In this document: positions 1 to 8,439 of the stretch, piece after piece
Numbering within the stretch: the first letter of the stretch is position 1
How the letters are laid out: every line of letters begins with the position of its first letter
NCBI RefSeq assembly: GCF_000003605.2
Contig: NW_003133344.1
Coordinates: 505,735 to 559,461 of the forward strand
Length of the DNA: 53,727 bases
DNA from: Saccoglossus kowalevskii
Taxonomy: Eukaryota > Hemichordata > Enteropneusta > Harrimaniidae
Reading direction: 5' to 3'
Translations under genes and position numbers: made by a program
The notes under the pieces: model-generated
Told to the model about the DNA's origin: nothing
Databases searched by the model: none
The model's input: the letters and a program-made list of their open reading frames with translations, nothing else

Positions 1-1858
1 ATTTAGAGGCACTCCTGAGATATCTTTTGTGCACCTATCAAGACTGATAGTTTGAATGCACTCCTGAGATATCTTTTGTGCACCTAACATGACTGATAGT
101 TTAGATGCACTCCTGAGATATCTTTTGTGCACGTAACATGACTAATAGTTTAGATGCACTCCTGCGACATCTTCTGTGTAACTAACATCACTGATATGTT
201 AGAGGCACTCCTGAGATATCTTCTGTGTTCCTAACATGACTGATAATTTAGAGGCACCTCTGAGATATCTTCTGTGTACCTAACATGACTAATAATTTAG
301 AGGCACTCCTTAGATATCTTTTGTGCACCAAACATGACTGATATTTTAGATGCACTCCTGAGATATCTTCTGTGTTCCTAACATGACTGATAGTTTAGAG
401 GCACTCCCGAGATATCTTCTGTGCACCTAGCATGACTGATAATTTAGAGGCACTCCTGGGATTTCTTCCGTGCACCTAACATGACTGATATTTTAGAGGC
501 ACTCCTGAGATATCTTCTGTGTACCTAACATGACTAATAATTTAGATGCACTCCTGAGATATCTTCTGTGCACCTAACATGACTGATAGGTTAGATGCAC
601 TCCTGAGATATCTTGTGTGCACGTAACATGACTAATAGTTTAGATGCACTCCTGAGACATCTTCTGTGTAACTAACATCACTGATATTTTAGAGGCACTC
701 CTGAGATATCTTCTGTGTTCCTAACATGACTGATAATTTAGAGGCACCTCTGAGATATCTTCTGTGTACCTAACATGACTGATAGTTTAGAGGCACTCCT
801 GATATATCTTCTGTGTACCTAAAATGACTAATAATTTAGAGGCACTCCTGAGATATCTTTTGTGCACCTAACATGACTGATATTTTAGAGGCACCTCTGA
901 GATATCTTCTGTGTACCTAACATGACTAATAATTTAGAGGCACTCCTGAGATATCTTTTGTGCACCAAACATGACTGATATTTTAGATGCACTCCTGAGA
1001 TATCTTCTGTGTTCCTAACATGACTGATAGTTTAGAGGCACTCCCGAGATATCTTCTGTGCACCTAGCATGACTGATAATTTAGAGGCACTCCTGGGATT
1101 TCTTCCGTGCACCTAACATGACTGATATTTTAGAGGCACTCCTGAGATATCTTCTGTGTACCTAACATGACTAATAATTTAGATGCACTCCTGAGATATC
1201 TTCTGTGTAACTAACATCAGTGATATTTTAGAGGCACTCCTGAGATATCTTCTGTGTAACTAACATCAGTGATAGTTTAGAGGCACTCCTGAAATATCTT
1301 TTGTGCACCTATCAAGACTGATAGTTTGCATGCACTCCTGAGATATCTTTTGTGCACCTAACATGACTGATAGTTTAGATGCACTCCTGCGATATCTTTT
1401 GTGCACGTAACATGACTGATAGTTTAGATGCACTCCTAAGATATCTTCTGTGCATCTAACATGATTGATAGTTTAGAGACACTCCTTAGATATCTTCTGT
1501 GCACCTAACATGACTGATATTTTAGAGGCACTCCTGATATATCTTCTGTGCAGTTAATATGACTGATATTTTAGAGGCACTCCTGATATATCTTCTGTGC
1601 AGTTAATATGACTGATATTTTAGAGGCACTCCTGAAATTTCTTCTGCGCACCTAACATGACTGATATTTTAGATGCACTCCTGAGATATCCTTTGTGTAC
1701 CTATTATGACTGATAGTTTAGAGGCACTCCTGAGATTTCCTCTGTGTACCTAACATGACTGATAGTTTAGAGGCACTTCTGAGATATCTTCTGTGCACCT
1801 AACATGACTGACAGAAATAGGCGCCGCTGAGATATCTTCTGTGCATCTAACAGGACTT
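1..1858. repeat. 49-bp satellite array (~37 copies) with higher-order structure
   Basis: Head-to-tail repeat with a 49-bp period (TTTAG starts at 2 and 51, and so on) and no spacers. Each monomer carries the palindromes AGATATCT and GTGCAC and ends in a GACTGATAG-like segment. Copies differ by scattered substitutions. Variant-marked blocks recur at exact multiples of 49: a CTCCCGAG variant at 404 and 1041 (637 = 13 units), a GAC/GAG-ACATCTT variant at about 161 and 651 (490 = 10 units), and ATCAAGACTG at about 37 and 1311 (1274 = 26 units). The array decays from about 1805 to 1858. It lies upstream of the first visible exon of the aminopeptidase gene, so probably in its intron. It runs off the left edge, so its true length is unknown. 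Confidence 0.97.
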
Positions 1859-1906
1859 GTAATGGTAGTTATCTATCAGCAATGAATGTTGTGTCAATTT
1901 ACATCT

Positions 1907-1921
1907 AGCGCCCTCTGGTAG
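1907..1921 (-). promoter_or_regulatory. CTCF-like motif next to the satellite
   Basis: AGCGCCCTCTGGTAG on the plus strand reads CTACCAGAGGGCGCT on the minus strand. This fits the bilaterian CTCF core (CCACCAGAGGGCGC type) with one clear mismatch, A for G near the end. It sits about 50 bp after the satellite ends and about 100 bp before the next exon. The same string also occurs in dispersed invertebrate repeats, so occupancy is not implied. Confidence 0.35.
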
Positions 1922-2019
1922 ACGGGAGAGGGATATATGGGATAAATCTAAATATCTGTTTTTATTCAACTAAATAGTAATCATGTTAGGTCTCAAAACA
2001 CAACCATTTATGTATACAG

Positions 2020-2199
2020 GACCTTAATATCAACTGTTTGAAGATAAACTCTACGAAAGACTTTGATCCAAATGACGTGTATTGCCCAATACCTTATGAG
2101 AAGGGATATTGTCTTGTACGCTACTTAGAACACCTAGCTGGAGGGTATGAACATTTCGAGAAGTTCTTGCGAGCTTATATTGATAAATTCAAGTTTAAG
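2020..2199 (+). CDS. RNPEP: Aminopeptidase B-like exon with PYEKG motif
   Basis: The acceptor is TATACAG ending at 2019. The frame begins GAC CTT AAT and runs 60 codons to AAG, followed by GTACGT. It contains DPNDVYCPIPYEKG, then a helix (CLVRYLEHLAGG), and ends KFKFK. In LTA4 hydrolase numbering the two Tyr match 378 and 383. The Asp-375 position, part of DPD there, is Asn here. The last 15 nt of the exon are the start of a 54-bp tandem repeat, so the true exon end could be any of five equivalent donors. Confidence 0.92.
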
Positions 2200-5100
2200 G
2201 TACGTCTATTACCCATAAAGCATTGGTTTGCTATGTATAAATTCAAGTTTAAGGTACGTCTATTACCCATAAAGCATTGGTTTGCTATGTATAAATTCAA
2301 GTTTAAGGTACGTCTATTACCCATAAAGCATTGGTTTGCTATGTATAAATTCAAGTTTAAGGTACGTCTATTACCCATAAAGCATTGGTTTGCTATGTAT
2401 AAATTCAAGTTTAAGGTACGTCTATTACCCATAAAGCATTGGTTTGCTATGTATTTGGGGGACTGCAGATGAGCAGCTTTTGACGATTTACGAGCATATT
2501 TTGTAATTGGATTGGTGTTTATTGTTTGCTGATAATCACTGAATGTTACTATGCTAATTACTGTGATAATTATCAAAATGCACAGTGTAAAACAGTTGTA
2601 GACAACTTTGCATGATTGTCACTCGAACAACATGTACTCTCATCTAACGATTTGCCATTCCATATAATGACTGAATTGTTTACACACTACACAACTCAGT
2701 TTTTAAATCTCGAAGATTATATTTACGATCAATTACGCCGGGTTGTTTCATCTGATAATTACAGATAATATAACATACAGCTTTTTTGTTTTATTATCGA
2801 AAAATAATGTATTATCACACTATGCGCTACCGAGTGGCCAGCACATATAATTCAAAAAGCAATTTTTATATAATTCAGCAAAACATCTTCTGAATATATT
2901 ATTCTTACATACAACGAAACTAGGTGATGTTATACATTCAAGAACATTCACTGCATATAATAACAATTATGAGACACTATAAAACTAATAAATTGTGGAA
3001 TGTGAAGATAATGTAGGCAATAATGATATGCTTAACATTTTTAGAGTGTAAATGGGCAAGATATATTGGACTACTTCCTTGATTATTTCCCTCATTACCG
3101 AAGACAGGAAATAGAAAACAGGTAACACGATGTAATGACAAGGAATATGTCGAAATAACACTTCCTGCTCTTTGAAAATTACGTGTTCTGAATTAAGATG
3201 AATTAAAGTTAACACGTTTAAATGCTTGAATTGAATATTATTCTTCACATGGTACACTAGGTGCAGATGTTCATTTCATGACGGTACAATACAATATTTT
3301 TTTATTGTATAATAAAACTATAAATCTGTGCTCTAATAGGAAAGATTACGAATTCGATAAATGGTTGAATAATCCGGGATGGCCACCATATGTACCCGAT
3401 TTGTCGGCAGGAAACGATTTAACAAAACCAGCTGAAATACTAGCAGCGATGTGGGCGGGAGAAGAAACACAGGTGGGTTGATAAGAACTGCTGGAGTTAT
3501 TAGCTGGTAGGTAGTTTCTTAACTAGTAGAATTAGCTTCTGGATAACAGAGATGTACTAACAGATATATGGTCTTAACATGCACAGTTGTGAAAGGTGCA
3601 CAGGTAAATAAACTAAATACGCTAAGTAATAGCACTATACAAAAAGATATGCAGGCAGATTTACTAAACTAGCTTAGTTAATATAATTATTTTGAACAGG
3701 AGGTGATACACTGGTGGCCCCTCAAGCCATCAGAGTTAATAGATTTATTCTAGACAAGCGAAGATGTACAGAAAGTATGATGAACGAGTTGTAGGTAAAT
3801 ATAGTCTGGACAGGAGAAAATATACAGGTAAACAAATTATGCTAATTGAGGTATTTTAGAAAGAAAAGACACAAAACAGGTTGACTAAATCAGTTGCGGT
3901 AATATCAGTAGTTTGGATAGGAAAGAAATACAAACGCTTGTTGAGTAAACCAGCTATGTTAACAACGGTAGTCTGGGCAGGACAAACCCAACTTTGTTCA
4001 TAACAGTAGGCTGGACAGGAGAATATATGCAGGTAAGTTAACTAAACCAGTGATGTTAATTGAAGTATTCTAGACCAGAGATGTTGACGGAACCAGCTCA
4101 CTAAATGTTAATGGCTGCATTCTGGTCAGTTAAGAACAACTTTACAAACATCGCTAAAGGTTGGCAGTTATTGAATATTATTTAGATACCACTGGTAAGA
4201 GCTGATACAATTGCAATGACTTCGGTATTCTTTACATTATAAATAAACACACATTCATTTTTGTTTATTTTTTATTCCAGGGCAGCACGAAATTTTCTAA
4301 CGACATTACCAATTGGCCAATTTACCAGGTGATCTTCTTTCTTGACAAGCTATTGGCTAAATTGAAACTACCAGATGGAACAATTCAGCAGATAAACGAG
4401 AAATATCCAACGATATCACAGAGCCAGAATGCAGAGGTTAGTGTTCTTATAGCCAATTATCCATTTAATGATCATGACTGAATCTTATATGACACTTTCT
4501 GAAAAGTGTTTTCCTTTAACAATATTACTTATGATTTCAGGTAAGATTTCGATGGTCTTTATTAACGCTAAAATATAGCTTCACAGAGGACTACCCCAAT
4601 GTCAGAAACTTCCTAGAGTGTCAAGGTACAAACAATATGGAATATAAATATTATTATTCACACCTTATTTGTCACACCTTCATAATTGTTAATTATTTGT
4701 AATCAGCTGAATACTGAACTTAAAACGTATTAACGTCACTAAAAGTTTTCCAGTCGTAAATATCATGTCTGGTTTTTTAAAGAAAATGCTTTGTCACAGA
4801 ATAATAGTCTGTTAAAAGTGCCAAGTATGAAATAATTTGGGGACAAAAAACAAACCTGCATAGAAATCGGAATAATAGGTTTTTTTGATTATCGGAGACG
4901 CATTTCAATGGACTTGATTACGGACAATGCATGACGTAAATTTCACCAGGAAATTCTGCAGTGTGCTTTCGCAATCGCGGACTTAGTCATTTTTACAAGG
5001 TTCGCCATTTTTGATGTCACGTGATAATTATGTAAACAATAACTGTCCAGTTTGTGCAAACTTGTACGTCTATACTTAGTCTTTTGAAATATATAAGCTA

Positions 5101-6670
5101 AATTACTGTTCTGAACGAGACAACAGACAGAGAATGTTTTATTCGAAACCGTCACAAAACCCTTCTCGCTACCTTAAAACGGGGAGTGTGGTGTAATACT
5201 TTCTTCATCATACATGGTTTCACCGATCTTGATTTAATGTAGATAAATAAAGATGATTAGTTCGGAACCAGTTGCGTGAGCGATACAAAGACATGCAAGC
5301 TCTCAGTCAGAAGTCTATGGAACACTTCATAGTTTATGTATATGCTCAGTTTTTGAAAACAAAAATGCAATTGTGTTGATCAGAATAAATTATATTTTCA
5401 GTACAGTAAATCAGTCATGAATTTGGAAAGGTATATGCTTTTTCGTCGCAATTTATTCCAGTTAAAAAATCAATGCAATAACTGGGTAGGTATCGATACA
5501 AAGTAATGGTCTGTTACAAACAAACAATGTGATGCAAGAGTTTACGTTGTTCAGTTTCCCACCTCCGCAAACTGTTTTTGTTCTCAGTCAACATTGGAAC
5601 GTAGCCCAGAAATAACGTTGTCGACCAGTGAACATAAATATTGTTATGAACAACATTAAAGCACACCGTAGCTCAGTTTTTTTTAGCGTGAACGTGTGTA
5701 GTTTTGCGAATCATCAATTATAGTATTAGATTATAGTGCGAATACGAACATTCCAGTTATGATGATAAATCGTAATCTTCAGAGTTTTAATACCGAGTAA
5801 ATCTTAGCGTATTCTTTTCTCCGGATCAGGGCATTTTATGTTATTCCGAAAGCAGCAAATCAAATGTGCAGTCAACGTAAATGTTCTGTAATCATCAATC
5901 AATATTGTTGAACTGGAAATGTACAATATCCTTGTATTGCGTACCACTGAAATATGAGAGAGAAAGAGAGTACAGGCGCTCTCAGCAAAAACATTGTACA
6001 TATGTGTTTGAACTGAAATATGCAATACACGTGAAACTATAGATTATGCAAAGATATCTCGAATGTGTTATATCAACCTATGTGTTTTCATAACTACGTT
6101 CCTTGAAGATAATTGCATTAAGACTTACTTTATGAAAATGGACCATGTAAAGAGAACACGTCCTGTAAACTGGGTTTACGATTTATATATAGCATGGTTT
6201 TTATATTTATTACCACAAACGAATTACTCATTATCATATCAATAACTATTACGTCAAAATTATGTTTATTAGTTAAAATTCCATCAACACATGTGCCCGA
6301 GTTTTTAACATTACTAAATGGAAATCATAATTAAGTATGTAAATCCTATGGACAAATTATGGTTGGTTGATAATGTCGTAGCAGAAGATTCCACCAACTT
6401 CAGGCGAATAAGAGCACATCTGCTAATCTTAAATTATTTCGCTGCAAACACACAGAGACATGAATAACTTTTTATTTTTTCTCGATTCAAAGGATATCAT
6501 TATTTGTTTTACTTCTAGGGAAACAACTTTATACAACTCCCTTGTATCAAGCTATGATCGACGGAAGTGACGTGACCAGAAAAATGGCGCATGATGTCTT
6601 TGAATCTTCAAAGGAAAAAATGCACTTCACCGTCCGAAGATATGTCGAGGATTTACTTTCTAAATCATAA
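2020..6670 (+). CDS. RNPEP: Aminopeptidase B-like M1 metallopeptidase, C-terminal six exons (partial)
   Basis: This is the 3' part of an M1-family aminopeptidase. Aminopeptidase B removes N-terminal Arg/Lys from peptides and is related to leukotriene A4 hydrolase. Exons: 2020-2199, 2700-2764, 3340-3472, 4281-4436, 4541-4625 and 6519-6670, together 771 nt or 256 residues plus TAA. Phases agree across all joins. The first exon holds the PYEKG segment, whose Tyr is the transition-state tyrosine of M1 enzymes. Exon 3 has EFDKWLNNPGWPPYVPDLS and the last exon starts GKQLYTTPLYQAM, both closer to aminopeptidase B than to LTA4 hydrolase. Exons 4-6 form the helical C-terminal domain. The zinc motif HEXXH-X18-E and the N-terminus lie upstream of the window. 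AATAAA occurs downstream near 7225 and 7313. Oddities are the duplicated donor after exon 1 and a non-GT donor after exon 2. RNPEPL1-type paralogues are the main alternative identity. Confidence 0.9.
2185..2454 (+). repeat. 54-bp x5 perfect tandem repeat spanning a splice donor
   Basis: Five identical copies start at 2185, 2239, 2293, 2347 and 2401. Each consists of the last 15 nt of the exon (codons KFKFK) plus the first 39 nt of the intron beginning GTACGTCTAT. The unit is 18 codons long and has no stop in this frame, so each copy offers the same donor in the same phase. Using a later donor would insert 18 residues per copy. Reading past the last copy hits TGA at 2470. I see no difference between copies, which implies recent amplification, homogenisation or an assembly effect. 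Confidence 0.98.
2700..2764 (+). CDS. RNPEP: Aminopeptidase B-like exon 2 (weak donor)
   Basis: The acceptor is ACAACTCAG ending at 2699. Frame 0 reads FLNLEDYIYDQLRR and continues VVSSDNY. This fills the segment between FKF(K/R) and the EFD(K/R)W block that other family members have, at a length within a few residues of theirs. If the exon ends at 2764 it leaves two bases (AG), which join the single G at the start of the next exon to give Arg. The bases after 2764 are ATAATA rather than GT. The in-exon GT donors at 2742 and 2745 would put the next exon out of frame. Confidence 0.6.
3340..3472 (+). CDS. RNPEP: Aminopeptidase B-like exon 3 (EFDKW...PGWPPY)
   Basis: The acceptor is TCTAATAG at 3339 and the donor CAG/GTGGGT at 3473. 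One base plus 44 codons. It encodes KDYEFDKWLNNPGWPP, then YVPDLSAGNDLTKPAEILA and MWAGEE. This is the best-conserved linker between the catalytic and C-terminal helical domains, and the residues most clearly pointing to aminopeptidase B. Confidence 0.93.
4281..4436 (+). CDS. RNPEP: Aminopeptidase B-like exon 4
   Basis: The acceptor is TTTTATTCCAG at 4280 and the donor GCAGAG/GTTAGT at 4437. There are 52 codons, phase 0 at both ends. It encodes part of the C-terminal helical domain, with WPIYQVIFFLDKLLAKL matching the family's W-x-x-YQ-x-x-(Y/F)FLDK helix and YPTISQSQNAE matching the (Y/T)PSIS-x-(A/S)xNAE turn. Confidence 0.92.
4541..4625 (+). CDS. RNPEP: Aminopeptidase B-like exon 5
   Basis: The acceptor is ATGATTTCAG at 4540 and the donor CAAG/GTACAA at 4626. 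There are 28 codons plus one base. It encodes VRFRWSLLTLKYSFTED and ends NFLECQ, corresponding to the (L/I)R(L/F)RW helix of the family. The single trailing G combines with GG of the last exon to make Gly. Confidence 0.92.
4626..6518 (+). other. Last intron of the aminopeptidase gene
   Basis: About 1.9 kb from GTACAA to TTACTTCTAG. I see no protein-like open frame with splice signals inside. Short open frames on both strands have no recognisable domain. It includes one TCACGTGA E-box palindrome at 5021-5028. Confidence 0.7.
6519..6670 (+). CDS. RNPEP: Aminopeptidase B-like terminal exon
   Basis: The acceptor is GTTTTACTTCTAG at 6518. Two bases complete a Gly codon, then 49 codons and TAA at 6668-6670. 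It reads KQLYTTPLYQAMIDGSDV, followed by a charged amphipathic helix ending VEDLLSKS. This matches the usual end of aminopeptidase B in position and length, so the C-terminus is complete. Confidence 0.93.
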
Positions 6671-8304
6671 CGGATACCGATATTTACCGATGTAAAAAAA
6701 CAAACATGACAATGACATTTTAATTCCCTCACCGGTTCTGTTTTGTTTGTCTATGTACTTAATAGTTTCACATATTGGTATAATGCTAATGCTACTTAAA
6801 ATCCACACATCGTGTAATTTGCATATGTGATTCAAAGATCCATACTCCAGATATATTCTTCATCTCTACTTTTCAATGAGACTCGTATGGCAACGTAGAC
6901 GGTAAATGCATGCGATGTAATTCCCTAGCGTGTGGTGGTTTCTACTGGCGGCGGTTAGATGCAAACACGTGCAACTAAAAGGCTTTTATATAGGTTTTGT
7001 TCATTCCATGACTCATTGAACGCCACCACGTATACAGAAAGTGTCGATATGAAAACTACCTGTGTACATGCAGAGATCTCGTGCACTGCGGTTGCTAAGC
7101 TACAGACCGCAGGATATCTAAAAAGGTATCTCTGGCATCACCGCAAATGTTGAGCTTTATGGTGTGTTTTGATTTGATATGATTTGTTTCGTGAACTGTT
7201 CACAACATGTAAATTGTATGACGTAAATAAACAGAGCACGTTTGGACTGATTTGAATATATCGCTGTGGTGTCGTTAATGATATTATCTTGCCATGAAAA
7301 CAGCGACATAAAAAATAAATGTAAATAACGATGACAATTACGATGTCGATGAAATCTCAGGAAGCTTCTAAATTAACACATCCATCAATATGCATTGATC
7401 AATAATCAAGTCGTGTGAAACAACACCAATTCTTTTCACGTCAAGCGTCTGTAATAGAAAGCTTCAGTAGTAACGGACGACTGTGTTTCAACCTGTGCTA
7501 TCTTACCGGGGAGGGCTTCGCACTTTCACTCGTCGACATATCCGTGTAAATGTATGAACAAACATGTGTTAATAAGAATAATACGTTTCCCGGGGTAACG
7601 TTTCAAACCTAATTAATTTGGGACGAGTCGTAATGTTGTATGAAAGCACATATCGATGACTGGTATCCAGTGTTAGTGGGTATTCCTGTCCGATGTGACA
7701 TGAGTGATGCCTCGCTGTGCGACATTCTCCAAATCTCCTTCACCTTTCCGCCTTGACACATTCGATATGCATGTATGCCCTGGACTGTCAATCAACCAAT
7801 CAAACTTCTTAAAAAAATGATAACAAATAATATGGATTGGTGAAACTAAATATATAGCCAAGGCTGTATAAATTGCCTATTGTAATTCAAGGACTACTGT
7901 ACGTGATTGTAGGCGACACTTGACTCGGAGTAGATAATTGGCGATTGTACTTGAAATGAATGCCTTTACCGTTTACCAAACCAATTACAAGCAGACCACG
8001 TATGCATATCATGAACAGCCGCCATGTCTACGTGATGTCACGTAGTTCACGAGTGACGTCACTAATCATTACATATTGTTATATAATATTTACGGAGTTA
8101 TTGGATTCGAGCAAACAAATAAGTACGCACACTATAATAGCATATTCGTGGATTGTTTAGCTTTATACTAATTTTAAACCAGTATACGAAAAATAAATTA
8201 AATGTCACGACAAACAACATTACGGTAGTTACTGGAGTTGAACACATTTTATATATTTTGCGTTCTAAAAAAATGTTATATGATTTCGACAGTTCTATTT
8301 TTAG
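6671..8304. other. Gene 3' flank and spacer
   Basis: Contains AATAAA hexamers near 7225 and 7313 that could serve the aminopeptidase mRNA. No further coding exon is supported. Open frames of about 60 codons at 6959-7153 (+) and 7609-7861 (-) lack family features. A cluster of bZIP-type sites is listed separately. Confidence 0.6.
8028..8061. promoter_or_regulatory. bZIP/CRE site cluster with 18-bp inverted repeat
   Basis: CTACGTGA at 8028-8035 and TCACGTAG at 8038-8045 form an inverted repeat with a 2-bp spacer. Nine bases later the full CRE palindrome TGACGTCA follows at 8054-8061. Such ACGT-core sites bind ATF/CREB and UPR-type bZIP factors. It lies about 250 bp upstream of the orphan exon at 8305 and could equally be a distal element. 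Confidence 0.35.
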
Positions 8305-8439
8305 GAAATCAACCTAATCCAGAACAACTACATGGGCCGGGACGTCGTCCTGGTTACATTTAAAAAGATAGACATTCAGCATATTGAACGATTTGAATAT
8401 ATCCGGCGCCTGTTTAAGTTAGCTGAATATGACGTATAG
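8305..8439 (+). CDS. Orphan 3'-terminal coding exon, function unknown
   Basis: A polypyrimidine-rich acceptor (CTATTTTTAG, ending at 8304) opens directly into 44 codons and TAG. The peptide starts EINLIQNNYMGRDVVLVTF and ends RRLFKLAEYDV. It is rich in charged and hydrophobic residues and protein-like in composition. It enters in phase 0, while the preceding aminopeptidase exon 5 ends in phase 1, so it is not a simple alternative 3' exon of that gene in this frame. I do not recognise the family and found no convincing upstream partner exon. No close AATAAA follows. Confidence 0.4.
   Translation, partial: EINLIQNNYMGRDVVLVTFKKIDIQHIERFEYIRRLFKLAEYDV

Noticed and set aside
1-1858. CRISPR-like periodic array
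   Set aside because: Units are contiguous with no unique spacers and the context is eukaryotic; the same holds for the 21-, 42- and 53-bp arrays.
2175-2576. Minus-strand 133-codon frame over the 54-bp repeat
   Set aside because: It exists only because a stop-free 54-bp unit is repeated in frame; the plus strand is the coding strand of the aminopeptidase exon.
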